Assembly (NCBI RefSeq): GCF_014649995.1
Contig: NZ_BMUC01000005.1
Span: 59,940-123,939, forward strand
Origin: Streptomyces griseoflavus
Lineage (GTDB): Bacteria; Actinomycetota; Actinomycetes; Streptomycetales; Streptomycetaceae
Length of the DNA: 64,000 nt
Direction: 5' to 3'
The position numbers and the translations under genes were made by a program. This document shows, piece by piece, positions 35,358-44,440 of the stretch. Position 1 is the stretch's first letter, and every line of letters starts with the position of its first letter. A model generated the notes under the pieces. That model was not told the origin of the DNA and ran no database searches. It was given only the letters and a program-made list of their open reading frames with translations.

Positions 35358-35538
35358 GCTCCCGCGCTCCTTGGGGGAGGCACCAATGCGACGCACGATT
35401 TCCAACGGGGGTCCCCATTCTCGCAGTGTGGCTGTTGGGCGGGGACAGAGTATTGGTCCGCGGTCGAGGGTGCCGTCCGTCCATTGAGATGCCGCGCCCC
35501 GAACACGCACGCCCCGTCAGGGCTGCAGTCGACACCAA

Positions 35539-36096
35539 TCACCTTTGGTCCGTGGGAAGTTCACCCACCACCCACCACTCCTCGGTGTCGCCGGCCGCGT
35601 CCAGATCGTGCAGGAGGGAGTCCACCATCCGGCCGATGCGTCCTTCCTCCGAGTCGTCACGCAGACTCGCCCTGTGGGGGCGCGTGGAGTCCCAGTACGT
35701 GCGGAACGCGGCGCTCCTGCACAGCACCCGCAGATGCCCGTGGAGTTCCTCCCGGGTCGCCACACCGATGCGATAGCCGAACAGGGCGGTGGAGTACAGC
35801 GCGTTGGCGAAGAGGTGCTGGCGGAGGTGGGTGGGGGAGTCGGTCTCGAAGGTGCTCAGCACCGCAGCCAGTTCGGGGTCGTCGATGGCCCGTTCCAGGA
35901 GTCCCAGCTGCAGTCGTTGGTAGTCCACGAGCGCTGCGCGGCGGCTCTCGGCCTTCTTCAGCTCGACCGACTGCCGGCGGAGTTCCTCGTGCCGACGCTG
36001 CCGCGCGGCGAGCCCGGTGAGGACTCCCGCGGCGAAGGAGGACCCCGCCGCGAGGGCGAGGCCCCGACTCCAGACGCCACTGTTCTGTGTGGCCAT
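35539..36096 (-). CDS. DUF6082 family protein
   Basis: 185 aa. One N-terminal hydrophobic segment (SRGLALAAGSSFAAGVLTGLA, residues ~9-29) is followed by a charged, helical part (ARQRRHEELRRQSVELKKAESRRAALVDYQRLQLGLLERAIDDPELAAVL), a likely coiled coil, and a conserved helical domain with HLFANALYSTALFGYRIGVATREELHGHLR and RTYWDSTRPHRASLRDDSEEGRIGRMVDSLLHD. DUF6082 proteins are known in Streptomyces without assigned function. The ATG at 36096 has a GGGGG ribosome site. Membrane-anchored with a cytoplasmic domain is my inference. Divergent from the COG0523 GTPase gene. Confidence 0.8.
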   Translation of the reverse strand: MATQNSGVWSRGLALAAGSSFAAGVLTGLAARQRRHEELRRQSVELKKAESRRAALVDYQRLQLGLLERAIDDPELAAVLSTFETDSPTHLRQHLFANALYSTALFGYRIGVATREELHGHLRVLCRSAAFRTYWDSTRPHRASLRDDSEEGRIGRMVDSLLHDLDAAGDTEEWWVVGELPTDQR

Positions 36097-36415
36097 GTCA
36101 CATACCCCCGATCGGGCCGCCGTCCGCCGGTCGTCGGAATGCGGGTCGACTGGAGGGAACCGGCGAGCGGTGGGCGGCGCTTGCCGCCTTCCAGGGTGCC
36201 GAGCGGCTCTGATCGGCAGGAAGGCGGAGAAGAGGCGCACGGAGGGAAGCGAGGGTCGCACGAACCGGCGCCTTGCCCAACGTCTGCCCCGCCGGTGCTG
36301 CTAACAATCGTTCACTTCGGCGCCGGCCGCACGGCTCGTATCCTGGTACGTCAGTCAATTCCCCGGCGTACGCGCGGACGCGGGCCGGGGCACGCCCAGA
36401 GGTGAAAGGGGTCGC
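36097..36415. other. Divergent region between DUF6082 and the COG0523 GTPase gene
   Basis: 319 bp. TATCCT at 36339-36344 could be a -10 for the GTPase gene; no Zur box of the usual TGAAAATGATTTTCA type is visible. No supported gene. Confidence 0.4.
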
Positions 36416-37468
36416 GTGGTGGTGCGCAGCGGTGGGCGGCAGATTCCGGTCGTGGTGCTGGCCGGATTCCTCGGTTCGGGGAAGACCACCCTGCTCAATC
36501 ACCTCCTCCACCGCAGCGGCGGCAGCCGCATCGGCGCGGTCGTCAACGACTTCGGGGCCATCGAGATCGACGCCATGGCCGTGGCCGGCGCGCTCGGGGA
36601 CTCGACGGTCTCGCTCGGCAACGGGTGCCTGTGCTGCGCGGTCGACAGCAGCGAGCTGGACGTCTACCTCGAACGACTCGCCCGGCCCGAGGCCCGCATC
36701 GACGTCATCGTCATCGAGGCCAGCGGGCTCGCCGAACCGCAGGAGCTCGTGCGGATGGTGCTCGCCAGCGAGCATCCGGGGATCGTCTACGGCGGGCTCG
36801 TCGAGGTGGTGGACGCCGCCGAGTTCGACGGGACCCGGGCCCGCCATCCCGAGATCGACCGGCACCTCGCACTCGCCGACCTCGTCGTCGTCAACAAGGT
36901 CGACCGGGCCGCGGACGCCGGGAGGGTGCTGGGGCTCGTCCGGTCACTGGCCGACCGTGCGGCCGTGGTGCCCGCCACGCACGGCCGCGTCGACCCGGAG
37001 TTCCTGTTCGACTGCCGGCCGAGCGAGGAGCGTGTCGGGCAGCTGTCCTTCGACGACCTGCACCGCGACGGACCCGACGAGCACGCCGGGCACCTGCACA
37101 CCGCCTACGACAGCCTCTCCTTCACGTCCGGGCGTCCGCTGGACCCGCGGCGCCTGATCCGCTTCCTGGACAGCCGGCCCGAGGGGCTGTACCGCATCAA
37201 GGGCTACGTCGACTTCGGGCCGTACGACGTCCGCAACCGGTACGCCGTGCACGCCGTGGGGCGGTTCCTGCGCTTCTACCCCGAGCCCTGGACGGCCGGG
37301 GCGGAGCGGCTCACGCAACTGGTGCTCATCGGCACGGACCTCGACACCGCCGCCCTCCGGGCGGACCTGGAGGCGTGTGTGGGCGACGGCGCCCCACACG
37401 CCGACGAGGAAGGCATGTGGGGCGTCCTGCGCTATGTGCAGGGGGCCGCGGAAGACCCGGCCGCCTAG
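36416..37468 (+). CDS. COG0523/CobW-family GTPase (metal chaperone type)
   Basis: 350 aa. G3E GTPases insert or traffic metals (zinc, cobalt or other). Walker A FLGSGKTTLLNHLL, a CXCC metal motif in NGCLCCAV, the Walker B-like VIEASGLAEPQ and the guanine motif NKVD are present. The C-terminal CobW domain (~250-340, PEGLYRIKGYVDFG...AVGRFLRFYPEPW) is complete. The GTG at 36416 has AAAGGGG. It ends on a CTAG shared with the parC stop codon. Zinc-regulated members usually have Zur sites; I saw none, so the metal is undetermined. Confidence 0.9.
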   Translation: MVVRSGGRQIPVVVLAGFLGSGKTTLLNHLLHRSGGSRIGAVVNDFGAIEIDAMAVAGALGDSTVSLGNGCLCCAVDSSELDVYLERLARPEARIDVIVIEASGLAEPQELVRMVLASEHPGIVYGGLVEVVDAAEFDGTRARHPEIDRHLALADLVVVNKVDRAADAGRVLGLVRSLADRAAVVPATHGRVDPEFLFDCRPSEERVGQLSFDDLHRDGPDEHAGHLHTAYDSLSFTSGRPLDPRRLIRFLDSRPEGLYRIKGYVDFGPYDVRNRYAVHAVGRFLRFYPEPWTAGAERLTQLVLIGTDLDTAALRADLEACVGDGAPHADEEGMWGVLRYVQGAAEDPAA

Positions 37469-39915
37469 ACCGGGCCCGCCACCACGGAAACCGTCTTCGC
37501 CAGGGACACACCCGAACCGTCACGGCGCGGGTCGGGCTCCGGCAGGTCCACCGCCGTGCCGTTCTTCTGCGCGGCACGGGCCGGCAGCGGACCCGCCCAC
37601 GCCAGGGACAGACAGTCCTCGCCCTTGAGGAACCGCTGGCAGCGGACGCCGCCGGTGGCCCGGCCCTTGCGCGGATACTGGTCGAACGGGGTGAGCTTGG
37701 CCGTCGTCTGGACGGAGTCGTCCAGCGTGCCGCGTGAACCCGCGACCGTGAACACCACCGCGTCCGCGGCCGGATCGACCGCCGTGAAGCTGATGACCTT
37801 CGCGCCCTCGGTGAGCTTGATGCCCGCCACGCCGCCCGCGGGGCGGCCTTGCGGGCGGACCTGCGCCGCCTGGAAGCGCAGCAGTTGCGCGTCGTCGCTG
37901 ATGAAGACCAGGTCCTCGTCGCCCGTGCGCAGCTCCACCGCGCCGACGATCCGGTCGCCCTCCTTGAGCGTGATGACCTCCAGCTCCTCCTTGTTGGAGG
38001 GGTAGTCGGGCACCACGCGCTTGACGACACCCTGCTCGGTGCCGAGCGCCAGACCCGGTGACGACTCGTCGAGCGTGGTCAGGCACACCACCTGCTCGTC
38101 GTCCTCCAGGGACACGAACTCGGCCAGCGGAGCCCCGCCCGAGAGGTTCGGCGTCGGCATCGTCTCCGGGAGCTGCGGCAGGTCCACGACGTTCAGCCGG
38201 AGCAGACGGCCCGAGGAGGTGACGGCACCGACCTCGCCGCGGGCCGTCGCGGGCACCGCCGAGACGATCACGTCGTGCTTGACCCGCTTGCCGTTGTCGG
38301 TGAGCGGCGCGTTGTTCGCCGTGCGGGCGAGCAGGCCCGTGGAGGACAGCAGGACGCGGCACGGGTCGTCCGCCACCTGGAGCGGCACGGCCGCGGCCGG
38401 CGCGCCGGCCGACTCCAGCAGCAGCGTGCGCCGGTCGTCGCCGAACTTCTTCGCGACCGAGGCCAGTTCGGCGGAGACCAGCTTGCGCAGCTCCGCGTCC
38501 GAGTCCAGGATCCGGGTCAGTTCCTCGATCTCCGTGTTGAGCCGGTCCTTCTCGGCCTCCAGCTCGATCCGGTCGTACTTGGTGAGGCGGCGCAGCGGCG
38601 TGTCCAGGATGTACTGGGTCTGGATGTCGCTGAGGGAGAAGCGCTCGATCAGGCGCTGCTTGGCCTCCGCCGAGTTGTCACTGGAGCGGATGAGGCGGAT
38701 GACCTCGTCGATGTCCACCAGCGCCGTGAGCAGACCCTCGACCAGGTGGAGGCGGTCGCGCCGCTTGCCGCGGCGGAACTCCGAGCGTCGGCGCACCACG
38801 TCGAACCGGTGGTCGAGGTAGACCTCCAGGAGTTCCTTGAGGCCCAGGGTGAGCGGCTGGCCGTCCACCAGCGCCACGTTGTTGATGCCGAAGGACTCCT
38901 CCATCGGCGTCAGCTTGTACAGCTGCTCCAGCACCGCCTCCGGCACGAAGCCGTTCTTGATCTCGATGACCAGGCGCAGCCCGTGCTCGCGGTCGGTGAG
39001 GTCCTTGACGTCGGCGATGCCCTGGAGCTTCTTCGAGCCGACCAGGTCCTTGATCTTGGCGATCACCTTCTCGGGGCCGACCGCGAACGGCAGCTCGGTG
39101 ACGACCAGGCCCTTGCGGCGGGCCGTCACGTCCTCGACCGTGACCGTCGCGCGGATCTTGAACGTGCCGCGGCCGGTCTCGTAGGCGTCGCGGACGCCGG
39201 AGAGGCCGACGATCCGGCCACCGGTGGGCAGGTCGGGGCCGGGGACGTGCTTCATCAGGGCGTCGAGGTCGGCGCCGGGGTGCCTGATCAGGTGCCGCGC
39301 GGCCGCGATCACCTCGCGCAGGTTGTGCGGCGGCATGTTGGTGGCCATACCGACCGCGATCCCCGACGCGCCGTTGACCAGCAGGTTCGGGAACGCGGCG
39401 GGCAGCGCCACCGGCTCCCGCTCCTGGCCGTCGTAGTTGGGCGCGAAGTCGACCGTGTCCTCGTCGATGGACTCGGTCATCAGGCTGGTGGCCTCGGCCA
39501 TCCGGCACTCGGTGTACCGCATCGCCGCGGGCGGGTCGTCGTTGCCCAGCGAGCCGAAGTTGCCGTGGCCGTCGACCAGCGGGACGCGCATCGAGAACGA
39601 CTGCGCCATGCGCACCAGGGCGTCGTAGATCGACGCGTCGCCATGGGGGTGCAGCTTGCCCATGACCTCGCCGACGACGCGGGCGCACTTCACGTAGCCG
39701 CGCTCGGGCCGCAGGCCCATCTCGTTCATCTGGTAGACGATGCGGCGGTGCACCGGCTTCAGGCCGTCCCGCGCGTCCGGCAGGGCGCGCGAGTAGATGA
39801 CCGAGTAGGCGTACTCGAGGAAGGAGCCCTGCATCTCGTCGACGACGTCGATGTCGAGGATCTTCTCCTCGTACGAGTCGTCGGGCGGCGGGGTCTTTGT
39901 GCTGCGGCGGGCCAT
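37465..39915 (-). CDS. parC: DNA topoisomerase IV subunit A (ParC / GyrA-type)
   Basis: The DNA-cleaving subunit, partner of ParE at 27541. 816 aa from the ATG at 39915, which has AAGGAG. The catalytic Tyr is Y134 in AAMRYTECR, the winged-helix and tower regions follow, and the C-terminal part carries the repeated beta-pinwheel blades ([39 protein letters not shown]). In the quinolone-binding helix [10 protein letters not shown] the usual Ser is Ala94, as in mycobacterial GyrA. The sequence lacks the typical GyrA-box, which supports ParC over GyrA. It ends on the same CTAG as the converging GTPase gene. Confidence 0.94.
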   Translation of the reverse strand: MARRSTKTPPPDDSYEEKILDIDVVDEMQGSFLEYAYSVIYSRALPDARDGLKPVHRRIVYQMNEMGLRPERGYVKCARVVGEVMGKLHPHGDASIYDALVRMAQSFSMRVPLVDGHGNFGSLGNDDPPAAMRYTECRMAEATSLMTESIDEDTVDFAPNYDGQEREPVALPAAFPNLLVNGASGIAVGMATNMPPHNLREVIAAARHLIRHPGADLDALMKHVPGPDLPTGGRIVGLSGVRDAYETGRGTFKIRATVTVEDVTARRKGLVVTELPFAVGPEKVIAKIKDLVGSKKLQGIADVKDLTDREHGLRLVIEIKNGFVPEAVLEQLYKLTPMEESFGINNVALVDGQPLTLGLKELLEVYLDHRFDVVRRRSEFRRGKRRDRLHLVEGLLTALVDIDEVIRLIRSSDNSAEAKQRLIERFSLSDIQTQYILDTPLRRLTKYDRIELEAEKDRLNTEIEELTRILDSDAELRKLVSAELASVAKKFGDDRRTLLLESAGAPAAAVPLQVADDPCRVLLSSTGLLARTANNAPLTDNGKRVKHDVIVSAVPATARGEVGAVTSSGRLLRLNVVDLPQLPETMPTPNLSGGAPLAEFVSLEDDEQVVCLTTLDESSPGLALGTEQGVVKRVVPDYPSNKEELEVITLKEGDRIVGAVELRTGDEDLVFISDDAQLLRFQAAQVRPQGRPAGGVAGIKLTEGAKVISFTAVDPAADAVVFTVAGSRGTLDDSVQTTAKLTPFDQYPRKGRATGGVRCQRFLKGEDCLSLAWAGPLPARAAQKNGTAVDLPEPDPRRDGSGVSLAKTVSVVAGPV

Positions 39916-40318
39916 CGCTGCCGGCTCCTTGCTGAGCGTGGGACGGGATCTGACGCGGACCATTGTGGACCGTCGCACTGACAGGCGGGACCAGGACCCG
40001 GGTCCGGCCGGTCGGTTCGGGGCGGTGCGGCGGCGCGAGCAGGCTACGCGGCGCGGGCGGCCGGGATGGTGCGGGGTTCCCGGCCGGAGGGGCGGAGGAG
40101 GCCGGGGAAGGCCCGCGCGGCCCGGTGCCCGCGGGCGTCTCCAGCATCCCGGAAGCGTGCCGGGACACGGGGCCGCCCCGCGGTTCCGGCCGGGTGCTCG
40201 CTCTCGGCGTAGCCGCCCCCCGCGGGAACTTCCCGGTTCGTCCGCGCGCTTGCATACAGTGGCAGGACCGGCAGGAACGGCGGTGTCGACGACCGCCTCC
40301 GCGATCGAAGGGACGTAC
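39916..40318. other. Divergent region between parC and the M16 peptidase genes
   Basis: 403 bp. The ribosome site AAGGAG (minus) for parC and GAAGGGA (plus) for the peptidase are visible. TACAGT at 40255-40260 may be the peptidase -10. Nothing else supported. Confidence 0.4.
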
Positions 40319-41689
40319 ATGCCCATGGGTCACACGGCCACAGCCCAGGCAGGCTCCGGGGGCCTGACAGCGACCGAGCACCGCCTGGCCAACGGCCTGC
40401 GCGTGGTGCTCTCCGAGGACCACCTGACCCCGGTCGCCGCGGTGTGCCTCTGGTACGACGTGGGCTCACGCCACGAAGTCAAGGGGCGTACCGGTCTGGC
40501 TCACCTTTTCGAGCACCTGATGTTCCAGGGTTCCGCCCAGGTGAAGGGCAACGGTCACTTCGAGCTGGTCCAGGGCGCCGGCGGCTCCCTCAACGGCACC
40601 ACCAGCTTCGAGCGCACCAACTACTTCGAGACCATGCCCGCCCACCAGCTGGAGCTCGCGCTCTGGCTGGAGGCCGACCGCATGGGCTCCCTGCTGACCG
40701 CCCTGGACGACGAGTCGATGGAGAACCAGCGCGACGTCGTCAAGAACGAGCGCCGCCAGCGCTACGACAACGTCCCCTACGGCACGGCCTTCGAGAAGCT
40801 GACCGCCCTCTCCTACCCGGAGGGCCACCCGTACCACCACACGCCCATCGGATCGATGGCGGACCTGGACGCGGCCACCCTGGAGGACGCGCGCCAGTTC
40901 TTCCGCACCTACTACGCGCCGAACAACGCCGTGCTCTCCGTCGTCGGCGACATCGACCCGGAGCGGACGCTGGCGTGGATCGAGAAGTACTTCGGCTCCA
41001 TCCCCGCCCACGACGGCAAGCCCGCCCCGCGTGACGGCGCGCTGCCCGACGTCATCGGCGAGCAGCTGCGCGAGGTCGTGGAGGAGGAGGTGCCCGCGCG
41101 TGCGCTGATGGCGGCCTACCGGCTGCCGCAGGACGGCACGCGCGCGTGCGACGCGGCCGACGTGGCGCTGACCATCCTCGGCGGCGGCGAGTCCTCGCGC
41201 CTCTACAACCGTCTCGTACGGCGTGACCGTACGGCCGTGGCCGCCGGGTTCGGCCTGCTGCGGCTGGCCGGGGCGCCGTCCCTGGGCTGGCTGGACGTGA
41301 AGGCGTCCGGCGACGTCGAGGTGCCCGTCATCGAGTCCGCCATCGACGAGGAGCTCGCCCGGTTCGCCGAGCAGGGCCCCACGGCCGAGGAGATGGAGCG
41401 CGCGCAGGCCCAGCTGGAGCGCGAGTGGCTCGACCGGCTCGGCACGGTCGCGGGCCGCGCCGACGAACTGTGCCGGTACGCCGTCCTGTTCGGTGACCCG
41501 CAGCTCGCCCTCACCGCCGTCCGGCGCGTCCTCGAGGTGACGCCGCAGGAGGTGCAGGAGGTCGCCAAGAGCCGTCTGCGCCCGGACAACCGCGCCGTGC
41601 TCGTCTACGAGCCCGTCGCCGGCGAGGCCGACGAGACCGATGAGGCCGCCGCAGCCGGCGCCGACGAGAACGAGGAGGCGGCGAAGTGA
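40319..41689 (+). CDS. M16 zinc metallopeptidase, catalytic subunit
   Basis: 456 aa. The inverted zinc motif HXXEH is present (HLFEH in TGLAHLFEHLMFQG), and a third metal-binding Glu lies downstream in ENQRDVVKNERRQ. The C-terminal half is the second M16 repeat and ends in an acidic, Ala/Glu-rich tail. The ATG at 40319 follows GAAGGGA. Its stop overlaps the GTG of the second M16 gene (GTGA), so the two subunits are made together and probably form the active heterodimer, as in other bacterial M16B pairs. Substrate unknown; such peptidases degrade or process peptides. Confidence 0.92.
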   Translation: MPMGHTATAQAGSGGLTATEHRLANGLRVVLSEDHLTPVAAVCLWYDVGSRHEVKGRTGLAHLFEHLMFQGSAQVKGNGHFELVQGAGGSLNGTTSFERTNYFETMPAHQLELALWLEADRMGSLLTALDDESMENQRDVVKNERRQRYDNVPYGTAFEKLTALSYPEGHPYHHTPIGSMADLDAATLEDARQFFRTYYAPNNAVLSVVGDIDPERTLAWIEKYFGSIPAHDGKPAPRDGALPDVIGEQLREVVEEEVPARALMAAYRLPQDGTRACDAADVALTILGGGESSRLYNRLVRRDRTAVAAGFGLLRLAGAPSLGWLDVKASGDVEVPVIESAIDEELARFAEQGPTAEEMERAQAQLEREWLDRLGTVAGRADELCRYAVLFGDPQLALTAVRRVLEVTPQEVQEVAKSRLRPDNRAVLVYEPVAGEADETDEAAAAGADENEEAAK

Positions 41690-43074
41690 CCGAGCTCGCC
41701 ACGATGGACTTCCACCCGCAGCCGCAGGCCGGCGAGGCCAAGCCCTGGGCCTTCCCGGCCCCCGAGCGCGGCTCGCTCGACAACGGGCTGACCGTGCTGC
41801 GCTGCCACCGCCCCGGCCAGCAGGTCGTCGCCGTCGAGGTGCTGCTCGACGCCCCCCTGGAGGCGGAGCCGGCCGGCCTCGACGGTGTCGCCACGATCAT
41901 GGCGCGGGCCTTCTCCGAGGGCACCGACAAGCACTCCGCCGAGGAGTTCGCGGCCGAACTCGAGCGGTGCGGCGCCACCCTGGACGCGCACGCCGACCAC
42001 CCCGGTGTCCGTCTCAGCCTGGAGGTCCCGGCCTCACGGCTGCCCAAGGGACTCGGGCTGCTCGCCGACGCCCTGAGGGCGCCCGCCTTCGCCGACAGCG
42101 AGGTCGAGCGGCTCGTCCGCAACCGCCTCGACGAGATCCCGCACGAGCTGGCCAACCCCTCCCGCCGTGCGGCCAAGGAACTCTCCAAGGAGCTGTTCCC
42201 GGCGAGTTCACGCATGTCGCGTCCGCGCCAGGGCACCGAGGAGACCGTGGCCGGCATCGACTCCGCGGCCGTGCGCGCCTTCCACGAGAAGCACGTACGT
42301 CCCGCCACGGCCACCGCCGTGGTCGTCGGCGACCTCACCGGTGTCGACCTGGACGAGCTGCTCGGCGACACCCTGGGTGCCTGGACGGGCTCCTCGGCCG
42401 AGCCGCGGCCCGTCCCCCCGGTGGTCGCCGACGACACCGGCCGCGTCGTGATCGTGGACCGCCCCGGCGCCGTCCAGACGCAGCTGCTGATCGGCCGTGT
42501 CGGCCCGGACCGGCACGACCGCGTGTGGCCCGCGCAGGTGCTCGGCACCTACTGCCTCGGCGGCACCCTCACCTCCCGCCTGGACCGCGTCCTGCGCGAG
42601 GAGAAGGGCTACACCTACGGCGTGCGGTCCTTCGGGCAGGTCCTCAGGTCCGCGCCGGACGGCACGGGCGCGGCGATGCTGGCCATCAGCGGCTCCGTCG
42701 ACACCCCGAACACCGGTCCGGCCCTGGACGACCTGTGGAAGGTGCTGCGCACGCTCGCCGCCGAGGGGCTCACCGACGCCGAACGCGACGTCGCCGTGCA
42801 GAACCTGGTGGGGGTGGCGCCGCTGAAGTACGAGACCGCCGCGGCCGTCGCGAGCACCCTGGCCGACCAGGTGGAGCAGCACCTGCCGGACCACTACCAG
42901 GCCGACCTGTACCGGCAGTTGGCCGCGACCGGCACCGTGGAGGCCACCGCCGCCGTCGTGAACGCCTTCCCGGAGGACCGGCTGGTGACGGTCCTCGTCG
43001 GTGACGCCGCGCAGATCAAGGCGCCCGTGGAGGCCCTCGGGATCGGCGAAGTCACCGTGGTGAGCGCCGAGTAG
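41686..43074 (+). CDS. M16 peptidase-like, non-catalytic partner subunit
   Basis: 462 aa. The M16 fold is seen (LDNGLTVLRCHRPGQQVVAVEVLLD, ...EEKGYTYGVRSF, where the Arg-Tyr pair binds substrate C-terminus in other M16 proteins), but where HXXEH belongs the sequence reads GVATIMARAFSEG, so zinc ligands are lacking. Starts GTG 41686 overlapping the previous stop by 4 nt. It is the usual R-Y-bearing partner that completes the chamber of the heterodimer. A 15-bp perfect hairpin follows. Confidence 0.9.
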   Translation: MTELATMDFHPQPQAGEAKPWAFPAPERGSLDNGLTVLRCHRPGQQVVAVEVLLDAPLEAEPAGLDGVATIMARAFSEGTDKHSAEEFAAELERCGATLDAHADHPGVRLSLEVPASRLPKGLGLLADALRAPAFADSEVERLVRNRLDEIPHELANPSRRAAKELSKELFPASSRMSRPRQGTEETVAGIDSAAVRAFHEKHVRPATATAVVVGDLTGVDLDELLGDTLGAWTGSSAEPRPVPPVVADDTGRVVIVDRPGAVQTQLLIGRVGPDRHDRVWPAQVLGTYCLGGTLTSRLDRVLREEKGYTYGVRSFGQVLRSAPDGTGAAMLAISGSVDTPNTGPALDDLWKVLRTLAAEGLTDAERDVAVQNLVGVAPLKYETAAAVASTLADQVEQHLPDHYQADLYRQLAATGTVEATAAVVNAFPEDRLVTVLVGDAAQIKAPVEALGIGEVTVVSAE

Positions 43075-43100
43075 CGAGCCGCCGTACGGCACACGCCCGG

Positions 43101-43134
43101 AGGGCCCCGGTGACGTGAACGTCACCGGGGCCCT
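43101..43134 (+). terminator. 15-bp perfect hairpin after the M16 pair
   Basis: Arms 43101-43115 and 43120-43134 with a TGAA loop, followed by CTTATG. Strong terminator before the riboswitch leader. Confidence 0.8.
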
Positions 43135-43279
43135 CTTATGCCCGAATTGGGGCAGAGGTTGCCTGTCTGCCCTGTGGGATGCGCTACAAAAACCGGGATC
43201 CGTTTGAGGATTGCGGGGCGCCCCGCTTAGCTTCGTCCGGGCTGTTCGTCGGGCAGTGCGCCGCACCCGCGGCACCGGA

Positions 43280-43442
43280 CAGCCATCGCCGAGTCCCCGT
43301 ACGGCGCGAGCCAGGGGAGCCGGGGACCCACATGAGTCCCTGGGGTGAATCGGACGCCCGCGCGTGTCGCGAGGGGGTCCGTAGGAGACCTTCCTGCTCC
43401 GAACCCGTCAGCTAACCCGGTAGGCGAGAGGGAAGGAAAGGA
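43280..43442 (+). promoter_or_regulatory. ydaO/yuaA-type c-di-AMP riboswitch
   Basis: The leader holds the conserved ydaO blocks: AGCCAGGGGAGCCGGGGACC (about 43310), GGGGTGAATCGGACGCCC (about 43333), the central AGGAGACCTTCC, and the signature CCGAACCCGTCAGC/TAACCCGGTAGGCG at 43399-43426. The order matches the family, known to sit upstream of rpf and M23 cell-wall hydrolase genes in Streptomyces. Boundaries are approximate. It ends ~12 nt before the M23 start, so it covers or adjoins the ribosome-binding region. Confidence 0.88.
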
Positions 43443-43453
43443 CCAGCCTGTAC

Positions 43454-44227
43454 ATGGCGTTCACCCGCGCCCCGGGCAAGCACCGTCGTCCCAGCAGGAT
43501 GCAGCGCGGCACCGCCCGCGCGGCGGGCGTCGCGGCGCTCGCCGGCACCGGCGTCGTCGGTTCCCTCGCGGCTCCCGCGCTCGCCGCCGAACCCGCCGCC
43601 GCGCAGACCGGTCTCACCCCCGTCGTCACCCTCGGGGACGCGGTCGCCGACCGCATCGACGCCCAGGCCGCGGCCCAGCACGAGGCCGCGCGCGAGGCGG
43701 CCGAGGCCGCCGCCCGCAAGGCCGCCGAGGAAGCCGCCCGCGAGAAGGCGGCCGAGGAGGCGGAGAAGGCCCGCGCGGAGAAGGAGCGGGCCGCGCGCGA
43801 GGCCGAGCGCAAGCGCCTCAACACCTTCGTCTCCCCGATCCCCGGCTCGTACGTGTCGACCGGCTACAAGAGCGGCGGCGCCGTCTGGTCCTCCGGCAGC
43901 CACACCGGTGTCGACTTCCACGCCGCGACCGGCACCCCCGTCCAGTCGGTCGGCATGGGCACCGTCGTCGAGGCCGGCTGGGGCGGCGCGTACGGCAACC
44001 AGGTCGTCATCAGGATGAACGACGGCACCTACACCCAGTACGGCCACCTGTCGTCCATCGCCGTCTCGCCGGGCCAGCAGGTTGCGGCCGGCCAGCGGAT
44101 CGGCGTCTCCGGCGCGACCGGCAACGTCACGGGCGCGCACCTGCACTTCGAGGCCCGGTCCGGCGCCGACTACGGCTCCGACCTCGACCCCGTCGCCTAC
44201 CTCCGCGCGCACGGCGTGAACCTCTGA
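43454..44227 (+). CDS. Secreted M23 (LytM) peptidoglycan endopeptidase
   Basis: 257 aa. A signal-peptide-like N-terminus (basic MAFTRAPGKHRRPSRMQRG, hydrophobic GVAALAGTGVVGSLAAPALA) precedes a ~50-residue Ala/Glu/Lys-rich coiled coil (residues ~70-120). The C-terminal LytM domain has the zinc ligands in HTGVDFHA (HxxxD) and GAHLHFEA (HLH), with the intervening GYGHL-type loop (TQYGHLSSIAVSPGQ). It should cleave cell-wall cross-links. It is governed by a c-di-AMP riboswitch, linking wall hydrolysis to the osmotic/second-messenger state. An 11-bp hairpin follows the gene. Confidence 0.93.
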   Translation: MAFTRAPGKHRRPSRMQRGTARAAGVAALAGTGVVGSLAAPALAAEPAAAQTGLTPVVTLGDAVADRIDAQAAAQHEAAREAAEAAARKAAEEAAREKAAEEAEKARAEKERAAREAERKRLNTFVSPIPGSYVSTGYKSGGAVWSSGSHTGVDFHAATGTPVQSVGMGTVVEAGWGGAYGNQVVIRMNDGTYTQYGHLSSIAVSPGQQVAAGQRIGVSGATGNVTGAHLHFEARSGADYGSDLDPVAYLRAHGVNL

Positions 44228-44260
44228 GACGCAAGGCGCCCGCGCCCCCCGCGTTTCCCG

Positions 44261-44287
44261 ATGCCCCGGCTCCCCGAGCCGGGGCAT
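44261..44287 (+). terminator. 11-bp perfect hairpin after the M23 gene
   Basis: Arms 44261-44271 and 44277-44287, 5-nt loop, about 34 bp after the stop. Confidence 0.75.
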
Positions 44288-44440
44288 TCGGTGTTTCGGG
44301 GTGCCGCCCGTGCGTGCCGCTCGTGCAAAAAAATATGCATGGATTCCGGATCGCCGTCGGAAATTCCCGCTGATTGCAATAGAGTCACGGAACGGACGTC
44401 AAGCGGCGACGTTTCACGGGGATTAAGCCGGAGGTCGGTC

